Part shown: in pieces, positions 14,229 through 26,617 of the stretch
Layout of the letters: every line of letters starts with the position of its first letter
How positions within the stretch are numbered: position 1 is the stretch's first letter
Origin: Polydactylus sextarius
Taxonomy: Eukaryota; Chordata; Actinopteri; Polynemidae
Assembly: GCA_016801845.1 (NCBI GenBank)
Contig: CM028909.1
Coordinates: 14,219,313-14,283,312, forward strand
Direction of reading: 5' to 3'
DNA length: 64,000 nt
The notes under the pieces: generated by a model
Told to the model about the DNA's origin: nothing
Seen by the model: only the letters and a program-made list of their open reading frames with translations
Databases searched by the model: none
Position numbers and translations under genes: made by a program

Positions 14229-17200
14229 TTCCAGCAGGACCAAATGAGCTTACTTCACCAGCAGCAACAGACACCACAGATGTGGGCTTCAGTATGTTCT
14301 GTCCAGAAGACAGGACCCGAAACATCTGCTTATATAAATGGGCCACAAAATGAAGAACAGATGGCTCAGCAGGCCCATCGAAATATGGAATCACGACTGA
14401 AAGTGGCAAGATTATTTCAGCAATACAGGTAAGAAAGCTTTTATTTAAATGTATTTATAAAATGAAAATGATTTTAAAGGTCTTAGTGATCATCAGAGGC
14501 ACCCAAATTCTGATAATCTTGACACAAAACAGTCTATGGCTGGTGTTAATTAAAGAGTAAGTTGATTAAAACTTAAAACTTTTTTTACTAAATCAGTCAA
14601 CAAAGTGCAGGACTGAAGCACTGAACTTAGTTCTTGATATATCATCTATCAAAGAAAATATTCATCTGACCCATTTATCTTTTGTTTTCTAAATAACTTA
14701 TTCTCTTTACAAAGTGGATATGACTTATTTTCCAAGTAAAATAGCATCTTTGTTCATTAAGTGTTCAACAAAAACTTATAACCACTCTATGTAACTACTC
14801 ATAACAACCAAGATACACAGAACAGATACCACAGAGCCCTCGCACGTAACCAGCCTAGCAGACCTATGTCTGAAGACAGGTGATGTCTTCAACTGCATTT
14901 TATGATTTTAAACTGAGCTTTTAGTGTAAGTTGTCATCCACAGGGCTCAACTAATCTCCAATCCACATGATGTCACTGTAACCTCAGTGCCTGCATCAAG
15001 GGAAGAGAAGATCTGCCTCACTGTGTGTGAAAACAAGGTGAGACACACAGAAGAAAATCAAGCTGTTCAGTAATTAATCCTAATCGATCCTGTGAGATTA
15101 TTTGTCAATAATGCTAAAGATGAGAGTCTGAGTGGAATTAGATAGTTTCAATTTACTTTGTTCTTTTTACTTACCATGCAAGACTCAGCATTATAAAGAA
15201 ACAGCCTTTACCGTGTGTGTGGACATGTGTTTGCCCGTGGCTCCAATTGATAACATGGACAGTTTGGATCTAACATGTTTCCTTCCTAACAGAAAATTAT
15301 ACCGCTCACTGTGAAGAACTGTGGTGCCCGGACCATTTATTTCACTTTTTGGGCTTCTGACTTCGTGAAGAATATTTTCACGGTCAGAGGATGTCATGGA
15401 AAAAAAATCACGACTATCAAGGAGCACACTCTTGGACCAGGTATGAAGACGACACACGTGTATGTTTAATTGAGAAAGGATTTATACTAATATATATGAC
15501 AAATGAGCGATTTCCAGGTATAATGCATAACATGTACAGCATTTATGACTGTGAATTCACAAGCACAATGAGCCACGATGTTGATTGTCATGTGAAATGA
15601 AGATAAAAAGCTCAACCAAACAAAGACAAAAAAAATTAATTAAACAACTGTTAAATGAGATACAACACTTCAAGCTGTAGTCATAACAAAACTCACGGAG
15701 ATCGACTGTCTTATAGTGATTTCCTTTTTGCCGTTTTGAACAAGGTGTCATTTCCTAACCAGCCATTTTTTCCAAGTGTCAGCGTCTTTCTTTCAGTTGT
15801 TTCCAGTGATGAGAGACCATAAGCAGTAGTGTGTGACTGCTAAGAGAGAAAGTGCTGTGGCCAGCAACTTTTTCAGAGTGCTCTACTTTCTTGTGCTACT
15901 GCCTCAAGCACTTCTAGTTGAAAGTCTCTGAACTTTTTAAGAAAGGTGCTGGTCACTGTGACTCTTCAGGTTTAAAGCTACCAGAGCAGTGACATACAAA
16001 ACATGACAAGAAAAAAATACAAAGATGCAGAACCCACATGCAAAAAATGACTGATTGAGTTTTTATAAAGTAACTTTATTTTTTTTTCTTCACCTTTTTT
16101 CCCTTCTATGCTCTTTCTAGGAGAGACATATAAGATCAAGGTCCATTTCTACTCTGACCAGGCAGGCTTCTATGAACAGTTACTGGTCTTTAGATTTGAA
16201 ACAAGCCCACTGTCCTCAGATAAATTTGAGATCATGCGTCTGTTAGAAGTCAGAAGTCAGGCACAAGCGCTACTTCCCACAAAGTTTAACCAAACTGTGA
16301 CGCAGATGCTAACATATGCCAGAGGGTATGACACATTGACATGACACATGACACATATTATGTGATATTCAAATGACTTATGTTGTTGTGTTGATTGTGT
16401 TATAATTTATTATATTGTTTATGACATTATCGGATCAGTAATATTACTGTTTTTTGTTTTTGTTTGTTTGTTTAAAGGAATAATGCAATACCAACAAATG
16501 TAAAAGAAAAGATGAAATTGAGAAACATGTAAGTATTTTCAAGTTCACACACTTTCAAACATTGTGATATGATGTTATAGCTTCACATCACTCTTTGTCA
16601 AAGAAGTTAAACACTTTTATGACATTTGATGCCTCTGGAATCTATATAGGGAACTGGAAAATAAACCTCTGAACTGGGAGAACTACTGCTGGAGGTTTTG
16701 CATGCTGCTGAATATCGAGCATGAACATCGGAACGCAAATTTGAAGAAATACACTCAGGACGATGTGCTGATGTTCAGGCACAAAGACTTCACCAACATT
16801 GTTGTTCTGCAGGTCACGCATGTTACACTTTCAATAAGACAATGAGAAACAACTTTCACCATCGCAACTCAGAATGTAACTTTAAATGTAGACAACGTTT
16901 TATGTCATCAGCTTGCAGGTGCTTCATATACAGATCTGGTCAAGACCCTGGCCCTGGTGACTCCTTTGAACCAGTCAATATTTTCTAAATGCATAATATA
17001 CAAAGCCTTGGTCTTACATGTGACTGAGGGAGAGATCTACTTGAAATTCAACGAGAAGTAAGAACTTCAACCGTACAGTGCTATATTCAGCTATATAAAA
17101 TACAGTTGGGTGATACCAATTTTTGATTTAGTTTAAACTGCAAATTGTTGCTAAAAAGTTAAATTTTTAAACAACATTGATGATTGTTGTGTGTCTTCAA

Positions 17201-20200
17201 AGGTGTCATTGAAATAAGCGGGAAAGTTAGTCCTTGAGTAATATTTGTAATGTGTTGCTAAAATTGCTATTTGTTCACATGTTGTTTTGAGTTTACACAG
17301 TGGTCACCAAATGCTAGTTTTTAGCATCAACAAATAACTACACATGACTTTGAATGCAGGGATCTGGAGCAAATCACAGATGGAATGAGGGTCAAGGTTT
17401 CCTTCATTATGGACAAAATGCCATTGGTTATGCAGCGCAGAGCAGTGAAGCTGCTGTGCAAGTACAAACTGATGCAGGTGGTGTTCCCTACTGAACAAGT
17501 TTCTTTCCGCCAGTCCCCTCTAAACAGGTCAGACTACCTGTAGAATGCAGGGAAAACATAGCAAGCGTTTGTTATTTGTCTTAAAAATTCATTTGTCATA
17601 TACAGCTAAAAATACTGCTTGGATAACATTATTTTACATGTTTTTATCAGTCTTACAGGGCTGCAGAACAACCCGGAGCAATGCACTGCCATTCAGCACA
17701 TTGTAGCTGGTTCTGCAAAGCCTGCCCCTTACCTGTTATTTGGTCCACCTGGTACAGGTAGTGTACATCTATGTGAGCATTATTGAACACTGACGTATCA
17801 AATTTTCTTGACATTTTTTTAGAATAATGTATTTCATTATGTACTGGACAGGCAAAACAGTGACTTTGGTGGAAGCCATCAAGCAGATAGTCAAAACTCA
17901 GAGCTCGTTCAACATCCTGGCTTGTGCTCCCTCCAACAATGCAACTGATCACCTGTGTGAGAAGATTGTGGACAGCAGCCCGAAAGAGTTCATGGTGTAT
18001 CGTCTGTATGCCCTAGGCTTCCCTGTGAGCAATATTCCTAAAAATAGAAAGGTGCGCACTTGTGATGGAAATTCTGATCTTTCTCTGTTTGTTACAAATA
18101 TCTCAGGCATTTCAAAGTCCATTGCGTCACCCTTGTCTACTCATTTCATGGTCCTTTGTTTTACCTTCAAAAACACCTTAAGTATTATATGGATAGCCTT
18201 ATCTGGATTTGAATTATTGACTGCTGAGAGATCTTTGTTTTGGGAAGAGGATAAAAGCTGGGATGTAAAGATCGACTTTGCTCATTCGCTCACAGACTGT
18301 TCGTATGGTCACTCTGTGCATTTGAGTCCTCTCATGCATGATCGCTTTATCAAACTACAAGAAAGGTAGCTGAACGTGTGAACTCTCTTTTGTTCAATTT
18401 TATCTCATTACAGATATAAAATTGCCACTACACACTGATCTTTTTTGATTTGGTTCCCTATAGATTAAGCAAACCTTAAAGTTTGTAGGTAAAATACAAC
18501 TTAATAGTTTCTAACAAAGGTTGTTAGTTATTATACGTGAAGACAAAGCAGTACATAACAGAGTTCTGCTTCTTCTTTACCCGAGCCATACACACCTTTC
18601 GTTTTCTGATTTCCTTTTGTTTTAAAATTTTAAGTAAACTTAAATTAGACTTAGACTTAAATTTGTTTTCTGTCCCAACATCTCTTGTATGTGTCAGCAG
18701 GGTATGAATCAGATCATTTTAGCCTCTGCATGTGTATGATCACTGTAATGTTCAATATGTATGTTTGTATGTGCTTTGTTGTTTTCTTTAGTTCTTCTGT
18801 AACCTTGACTGGCGCACAAACTTACTTCGAGTTCCTTCTAAAAGGGAGATGATGAGTTGTCAAATCATGGTCACCACGCTGCTGACTGCAGGAAGGTAAA
18901 GTAGCTTATTGTTTACTTGGTAAAAATGCTCTTTAAATAGCCAATAAAGATCTTATAAATAGATGCTTATTTTAGCATGTTACAGCAGGAAAACAGAGAT
19001 TTAATTTATACCATATTCCATTCAGGTGCGGCAGTTACAGTTAATGTGGTAACTTGTATCCTCCTAGTTAAGACACTGAGCTATAGTGTTTTATAGGTGT
19101 TATAAGTGTTTTCTAAATGTTCAGACCCACTTCATCAGATCAACACGACTCTTCATCTTTGTGCAACACATCAGCCCCTATTGTAACAATTACTGCACAG
19201 ATATTAATGGCCACTGTCCTCTAACATGGACACTTGGGATTTCAATGCTGACATTTTTTTTTTTACATTACAGTTACACATTGAAAATAAAAGTTGGTGT
19301 GTATTTATTAAAAATAAAAAAAAAATATCGCCCATAGCAATAATGTAACAAGAAATAATGATATGTCTAATATGTAAGTAAAAACTGAATGTTCATTAAA
19401 AAAAGAAACTTGGCACACTTGGAAATACAATTGTTGTTCCTTTATCTAAATATTAATTTTCCCTGCATGTAATTTCCCCTCTTCAGGTTAGTGTCAGCAA
19501 GGATTCCTTCAGATTATTACACTTACATCTTTGTGGATGAGGCAGGTCAGGCTAAAGAAACAGAGTGCATCATTCCTATAGCAGGTGACAAACCAAGATC
19601 CAGTTTGTTTAACACAAAGTGGGTGATTCTGCATAAGCGGTGCCTTTAATGTTCCTGCGGTTGCTTCATAGGTTTACTGAATCCGTGGAAATGCCAGGTA
19701 GTGCTGGCTGGAGACCCTAAACAGTTAGGCCCCGTCGTCATGTCTACACAGGCAGTAAAACATGGCATGGGTGAGTACTTTTTATACCTTATACAAATGT
19801 TTCATGATGTCCACCCTGATCTCCCAGTTTCTTAATTTTATCTTGACTCCTGTTGCCAGGTAAAGAGGAACAGAATTATTTTGAGCAAATCTGTACACCT
19901 TCTTTAGCCTCTATATAGTAAAATGATACCAATACATGTAGTTCCTATTTTCAAATACATTTTGTGGAAATATTTTGTTATTATGATTCTAATGATGATT
20001 GTTCATTAAGTCGCTTTTTTGATCAGCACCTGGTGCCCTGTATAGGGAAAAACTAGTAGGTTGTGTGATGTTTCTGAAGAATGAGTAGCAGTTTCTAGTA
20101 CATTGAGTGTTTGATATATCAAAAGTATATTTAATGCAAACTATGAAAAGCAAATATCTCTGCAGGTATGTCTTTGTTGGAGCGTCTCATGACAGACTTT

Positions 20201-22102
20201 GACCTGTACAAGTCACATGAGATATACGGGTTTAACAACCACTTTGTCACCAAACTATTGAGGAACTACAGGTGTAGCATCGATGACACCTACATTTGTT
20301 GCTTATTTTCTCACATTATGACTCAAAAGCATTCTTTTTCGTCTTCTTCACCTACCATTTTTTTTGTCTAAACTTCTTCTTCTCTCTCTCAGGTCACATC
20401 CTGTACTTCTGAAAATTCCCAATGAGCTCTTTTACAAAGGAGAACTTCAGCCCTATGCTCATGAAATCAATGTCAATTCATACTGCAAATGGGAACGCCT
20501 GCCTAAGAAAGTAATGTTAACACACACACACACACACACACACAACTCTCTCTCTCTGTCTCCCTACCCTATTCTCATTTCTCTCCACGTCTCAGGGATT
20601 CCCTTTGATCTTCCACGGAGTGGCAGGTACTATTGAACAGGATGCCAACAGTTGTTCTTTCTACAACATAGCAGAGGTGGAGGTGTTGAAGGAATACCTA
20701 AAATCCCTCATTTACAGTCTTCACAAAAAGGGTGTAACCAAAGTTCAACTGGGACAAATTGGTATCATTTCTCCGTACAAAAAACAAGTGAGTATACAGT
20801 GATCCATGGATTTATCACATTTGTCACATTTGTTGCCATTTCTTCCTGCTAATCAAATACCATACAACAAAAATCAGTCTCTGTGTGTCAAAATACATTT
20901 TCATTGTTGGGCAAAGAAGATCAATTATTGCTTTTTGGACCATAGAAAATGACAAATCTTGCCATATGTGCTGAGTGAGTAACTTTCAATGGCTAGAATA
21001 GGCATCATCTTTGTCAATGAAATACTACATTACTGAGGTGCATACTTAAACATGGTTTGTCAAACACTGTAGTGACTAATGGCATATGGGATAAAGGTTG
21101 TTGTTCATACTGTCTTATGTGTTTCTGTTTGGACAGGTGGAGAAAATCAAACTTGCCATTCAGATGGACAAAGATCTCAAGAGGAAAAACTTGGAAAACG
21201 TACTGGTAAGGAGAAAGTCATTGTTTGTTTGTGAACATGTTTGATAGGGATTTTGGAACTGATGGTCATTTACATTGCATGTTTTGACAGGTTGGTTCTG
21301 TGGAGCAGTTTCAGGGTAAAGAGTTTGATGTAATTCTGGTGTCGGTGGTGCGCAGCAATCCTAAACTGTCCTCACAGAAGGGATTCACACTAGGCTTTGT
21401 TACTAACGAGAAGGTGATAAACACTACACAATCATGGCAGCTCAGAAGAAATGTACATATATAATGTTTGTTCAGACCGCCACAATAAATGAGATGCACA
21501 TTTTTAATGATTTTGAGTACCTTGTTGTAAACATTTGCATAATAATAATAATAATGAAGACAAATGTTAATGTCTAACTCGTTACTATTCAGCTACTTAT
21601 GTCCACAAAGGCAACACCAATAGATCTATTCAAAACCATACGTTAATGCATACACATTACTTAAACTCTGTCCTCAGAGGTTCAATGTGGCCATCACCCG
21701 AGCCCGAGCTTTATTGATTGTGGTAGGAGACCCAAGAGTCTTGAAAACAAGTCCTATCTGGAACAAGTAAGTACTTATCACTGTAATACTCTTTCAAAGC
21801 AGAATGCGTCAGTCAAATACATATACATCACTTACACACCCCTTATGTTAACCTCTTTTATTTAGACTTATCCATTACTGCTACAAAGAAGGAGCTTATT
21901 GTGGCATTACAATCTGTGATGCAGAGGAAGAGGATGTACTGGCACCTGCGGACTTGCACACCCTCAGGTAACGATACATTCACACATATTTGAACATTGT
22001 ATGTCTTTAATGTCGGTCAATTGCCTTGAAGGCTAAGGACTGTTTTGGTTCTCTTTTGTCCTCACCTGTCTACATTTGTACAACCCTTACAGTGAAGAGT
22101 GA
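14229..22102 (+). CDS. mov10: MOV10-like RNA helicase, tandem copy A (21 coding exons)
   Basis: Superfamily 1 (UPF1-like) RNA helicase of the MOV10 family, expected in cytoplasmic RNPs/P-bodies, where the family unwinds RNA 5'-3' and restrains retroelements. Exons read from GT/AG sites with consistent phase: 14229-14428, 14944-15037, 15293-15440, 16121-16325, 16478-16528, 16650-16812, 16912-17057, 17360-17527, 17651-17757, 17852-18051, 18792-18895, 19487-19584, 19672-19770, 20166-20271, 20393-20510, 20596-20787, 21137-21205, 21291-21413, 21678-21766, 21866-21967, 22093-22102 (TGA). From ATG 14244 this gives 858 aa; vertebrate MOV10 is about 1000. Motifs: Walker A GPPGTGKT ~418-425, DEAG ~541-544, GDPKQLGP ~570-577, SPYKKQ ~723-728, QFQGKE ~757-762, and TRARA ~799-803. 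The N-terminal 60 residues are Gln-rich and lack the segment seen in copy B. A good splice acceptor precedes 14229 and the ATG context is weak (C at -3), so an upstream exon may hold the true start. The protein ends SEE, without the family tail. Confidence 0.87.
18061..18432 (+). mobile_element. Solo LTR, copy 1, inside a MOV10 copy A intron
   Basis: Begins TGTGATGG and ends CACTACA. It is flanked by a 4-bp direct repeat CACT (18057-18060 and 18433-18436), as expected for target-site duplication. Inside are a TATA-like ATAAAAGCT, and the whole sequence aligns with two other copies in this window. It starts only nine bases after the exon ending at 18051, just past the splice donor, and keeps the exon's frame open for about 100 further codons. 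Compared with copy 2 it lacks about 120 internal bases. No internal retroelement genes are present, so it is a solo LTR; the superfamily is not assigned. Confidence 0.75.
20521..20543. repeat. (AC)n microsatellite in a MOV10 copy A intron
   Basis: Short AC run directly after the exon ending at 20510. Confidence 0.85.
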
Positions 22103-24100
22103 TGCTACAACAGATTGCTGTTGAAGGTACCAGCTCACTGATCTTGATCTTAAAAAGAGTGAAATTAAAGAACTGGATGGCAAAGTGACAAGGTGTGCAC
22201 AGACAAATGTCTTTCTCACTCCCAGATATAAGGCCGGATTATGTATATGAAAAACAATATGTATTGACCTACAGTATGTATTCCATCGAACAACCCACCT
22301 GTTGTGATAAATTCAATATTTTTTAGGCCATCATTATATAGCTAACTGCTGATAAATGAATCATCTTGCTAAAATTCATCACTAAGGTCTAACAAAATGA
22401 TTACGACAGTTATACAGTTATAACTTTGTTTTTTTAATGGCATGATTTGTTTTCTTGTCTTGGACAGATTCCAGCTTAGTCATCTCCTATGTCTGTGTTA
22501 AATTCCTGATGTCATATGTTGATAGGATTAGTTCTGTTTTTTCAAAACTGTCATTCACAGGGAGGTTCCTTAGCTGTAGTGTTTCACTTTGTATGGTCAG
22601 GGTAACACTACAACAACACTCCCCTAGTGTATGACCTCTGACCTTTGTGGGAGCAGGCCCCAAAAGTGCTCATGTCACAGATAAAGTGTCTGTCACATAA
22701 TCTATATTCAGTGGAATGACGGGTGACATGACATTAGTGGGAACAGAACACACTGATAGCAACACTGAACATCTTGCACGTTCTTAGGAAGATAACGGTC
22801 ATTGTATCCACGTACATGACACTGTATACGCAGGTGTTGACATTATCGACGAGGAGCCTACACACCCAGGGGACCAATCATCACGAAACACCTGCAACCA
22901 ATCCAAATAAGCAACGTATTTACTATAACTGGGTCAGGGAAAGCAGAGTCGGTCAGACTTCATGAACTGACACACTCAGTTGTTGGCAGAGACCGTTCTC
23001 TGACCTGGAATTCTGTACTGCTTTATTCATTTATTGCCTATTAAATACATAACTTTGAGACCGAATATCTTCTCCTAGTCCTTCATTTCGAACAAACACG
23101 TGGACTGAGCTCACACATAGCCAGAGGAACTTCATAGCCTGAGCACGCAGTCCAACACCTTATAGGTGAAAGAAGAGTTTCCTGAAATACTTTTATCACT
23201 CTTGAATAAAATACAAAAAGACATATATTGTTTAATCTATGCACCATTCCCTTATGAAATTCTGGTATTTGTTTTGGTTTTGTCTGCATACAAAAAAAAG
23301 TCAGCACAACGTCTGTCAATTTTAGGGTTTTATGCATCATGGAAAACAAACAAACAAAAAGAAAACATCTGATCTTTACCAGGTTCTAAAATTATCTAAA
23401 TGTAACCTCAAGTACAAGAACACAAAATAGATTCCACCATGTCTTTATTAAACAAAAATAAAGTCAAATGGGGGAAAAATGGAGAAAAATACACCCTAAA
23501 TACACAAAAAAACTAAATACACCCTTGCTGCTTCCATAGGGTTTAAGAGGGTAAGTAACAGCTAGAGGAAGATTTCAAGGAATACAGCATAGAAACTGGG
23601 CAAAAAAGTCTCCCTCTTGAGATTCACACTCAGGCTGCAGCCACCACAAGATGCAGAGTAAGTTCATACAGCCTGTTGTTGTAATCATGCCAAAACTTTG
23701 GCTTTTGTAGGTTTGAGGATTTGCAGATCCTTGTCTGGTTCTTGTTCGCTCTGACACTTTTATTAAGATAGGTGAGAAGTTCATTTGGCTGAAAAGTTTT
23801 ACATCTCCCTGAGGGGATTCAACAGAAGGAGGGGTGGCCACACTACACTAAGTGAGAATAAACTGATAATTATTTGTATTTTCCAAATGCACACTATAAC
23901 TTTTACAATGAGCTATCTATCTTGTGATGTTGATCCATTTTCATGTTAATTGCTAAAGTAGAAGAGCATGGAAGATGAAATAGATACTCATTTAATTGGG
24001 TGCAGTGAAAGAAACACATGTTAAGGTCTTTATGACTCAAACTGAAACTGTTCAAGTGATGTGATGACTAAACCACAGGTCTCGGACTGGTGCTGACTGG

Positions 24101-24208
24101 TTTAGGCTGGGGCTGGGCCGGGGCCTGGAGCGGGGCTTTCCCTGTTTGCAGAGGGAATAATAAGTCAGAATAATATACCCCAGGTCCACGCCAAGCCCCA
24201 GTCTAAAG
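24101..24208. repeat. Imperfect inverted repeat (hairpin)
   Basis: The left arm (24101-24130, TTTAGGCTGGGGCTGGGCC core) pairs with the right arm (24176-24208, GCCAAGCCCCAGTCTAAA core) over about 28 bp with a few mismatches. A related single arm occurs at 28823-28885. It could be a MITE-type element; no family is recognised. Confidence 0.5.
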
Positions 24209-24224
24209 GTTGACAAACGTGATG

Positions 24225-24254
24225 TGACGTCAAAGTGACGTCCAAGTGACGTGA
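24225..24254 (+). promoter_or_regulatory. Triple CRE-like motif in 11-bp repeats
   Basis: TGACGTCA at 24225, TGACGTCC at 24236 and TGACGTGA at 24247 are spaced exactly 11 bp apart. The first is the perfect CREB/ATF palindrome. It could act as a cis element or be a chance small tandem repeat. Confidence 0.4.
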
Positions 24255-24623
24255 TGATCAGCCCTGCCTGATCATGTCCAAAGGCAACAACACTGAAGGG
24301 ATTTCATAATGGTTTAAAAAACAAAAGACATAAATCTCAAACCACTGTGTCATCAAGTTGTCTGCCTGGGAAGACTTAAAAGATACCATCCAATTACAGT
24401 TAAAAAGCCTTTGATTTGTAGCACCTCATGTACCAAGATGTACAAGATCAACCAAAATCCACATGAAGTACAACAAAGAAGACTACAGGCTACAGACACA
24501 GGTCAAACTGTTGTGTCACTGAACCACAGAGCTAGACCATGACACAGACTGGGTTCTTCTCTGACATTATTTCAACACCTGCTTCTTTGTTACTGTGGTC
24601 AGAGGACTCCTAAACAAAGACCA

Positions 24624-25112
24624 TGTGATGGAAATTCTGCTATTTTTCTGTTTGCTACAACTATCTTATATATGGCTATTGTGTTTTCACTCTTGTTTCA
24701 CCTTCATAAACGTCTTACACATTTTGTGACCATGATGTTTAAGTGCACAAGCAAGTGAGTCTTACGTGGTGGGTGATGGTATCTTTGTGTGTATGTGGAT
24801 GATAAGAGAGTCATAGGGTCAGCGACCCTATGACCCTATGATAAGAGAGTGACTTATATTGGCCTGTAATGGATAGCGCCATCTGGGTTGAGTATTGACT
24901 GCTGAGAGTTTTTTGTTTTGGGAACTGAATAAAAGCTGAGATGTGAAGGTCAACTTTACTCATTCACTCACAGACTGTTCATGCAGTTGCAGTGTGTGTT
25001 TGGGTCCTTTCATGCATCATTGTTTATTAAACTAGAAGAACGACAGATGACGGTGTGAACTCTCTTTAGTTCAACTTTATTTAATTTTAGATATAAAAAT
25101 TGCTTCCAACAA
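24624..25112 (+). mobile_element. Solo LTR, copy 2, between the MOV10 genes
   Basis: Same family as the copy at 18061: begins TGTGATGGAAATTCTGC and contains GAATAAAAGCTGAGATGTG and a similar 3' end. It is about 490 bp and the longest of the three. It contains a local hairpin/duplication at about 24801-24850. Target-site duplications are not clear. Confidence 0.7.
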
Positions 25113-25825
25113 CTATCAGCAGAGGGCAGTGATGTAGGTGTAGTTATACCCACAGCATTAAAACTGTTAATCCTGGCATTGGCTCAGGTCTCTCTCTCCC
25201 TCTCTCAAAGTGTTAGATTTGTGTTAGATTGTGTTAGATTTTGGACAGCTTGGAAATATTAACCTTTTTTAAATGATCTGAAACACATAACAGACCAAGT
25301 GGTGTCAGGACATGCCCAGACTTGCCTCGAGGTAATGGTAAATAAGTAATTTCTCAGGGTGGCCTGAAGGTGGCACAGGCCACCCTGAAGGAAACTTTTA
25401 AATTTTTTCTTAAAACTCACTTTTACTCTTTGGCTTTTAATTCAGCTCAAGAATTATGTGGTCTATTAGTCTATTTGTTTAGTGTCTATAAGCCTTTTTC
25501 TTAATGTCTTTTAGTATTTTATTGTGTGCATTTAATATACCAAAACATTGAAAAAAGGTTCTTTGAAAATGAAATCTATTACCAGGACACATTTTGCCAT
25601 TACATTTAAGGCCAAAGCTGCCTAACATGTTACACTGAAGTAGAGCCATACCAACGCCAAACAACTGCAGTAAATATAGACAGCCAGCCAGACAGACAGA
25701 CAAACAGACAGACTTAATGAATTCTTTGGGAGGAAACTGAAACCTCATCACATACACCACCGTTAAACAGACACAAGACAGACACAAACAGAAGAGCAAG
25801 AAAGAAGTACCCAACACCAACATAG

Positions 25826-25827
<2 letters not shown>

Positions 25828-25877
<50 letters not shown>
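25828..25877. repeat. (TA)n microsatellite
   Basis: Uninterrupted TA run of about 50 bp. Confidence 0.9.
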
Positions 25878-25880
<3 letters not shown>

Positions 25881-26163
25881 TGTGTGTGTACATAATATAT
25901 GTAAACTGTAAACTGTTCCCAGCAGTATCTGTCATGGTTATTGTAATTGAAATTGCACATAGTTATGAGAGTAAATTATTGCACATGGTTATGGAGAGTG
26001 AATTACTGCACATGGTTATGAGGGTAAATTAATTAAAATGGTCAGGAGAGTAAATTATATAGTTTATTGTTGTAAATTGCAGAAGGTTATGAGTCCAGCA
26101 GGTCTATAAATTAATATAGAATGAACAGTAAATATAATAATTATAAATTAAACTATAAAATTA

Positions 26164-26165
<2 letters not shown>

Positions 26166-26245
<80 letters not shown>
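26166..26245. repeat. (TA)n microsatellite
   Basis: Uninterrupted TA run of about 80 bp. Confidence 0.9.
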
Positions 26246-26248
<3 letters not shown>

Positions 26249-26398
26249 TGTGTGTAACATTATTATATTAAGTATTGTACATGGTTAGATGGTTAAATAG
26301 ACTGTAATGGTTATTGCATATGGTAATATAGAGTCTATTGCACATGGTTGTGTAGAGTTCAGCTGTCCTGCTGGTCTATTGGTCACACAGACTCTGAC

Positions 26399-26617
26399 TC
26401 AGACATGCTGCTCCTCTCTTCTTTTGTTCAGCGAAGTCTCCTCAAGAAGTACATTCTGCTCTGAGCCTTCCTGTAGTCTTGTGTTGCTCTCCCAGTCCAG
26501 CTTGTTGTCCAGCCACAGCCCAGGATATGTGTAGGTCTGTACGACCTCCACCTCCTCTGCTCCTATCAGAACTGGTCTAGGACTGGGTCTGTCCCTCCAG
26601 AAGTCAATGACCAGTTC
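26399..26617 (-). pseudogene. LINE reverse-transcriptase fragment, 3' part
   Basis: The minus strand reads a sequence typical of the end of fish LINE reverse transcriptase (ELVIDFWRD, then VEVVQTYTYPGLWLDNKLDW), matching the usual VDSYKYLG..IDNKLDW region of that family. The frame is lost after this, so it is a dead fragment. Its upstream continuation is at 27336-27415; the two halves are separated by an hAT-like insertion. Confidence 0.7.

Noticed and set aside
17827..18369. 180-codon open frame over a MOV10 exon
   Set aside because: Only 17852-18051 is exon. The rest reads through the splice donor into the solo LTR, and the lead-in is intron.
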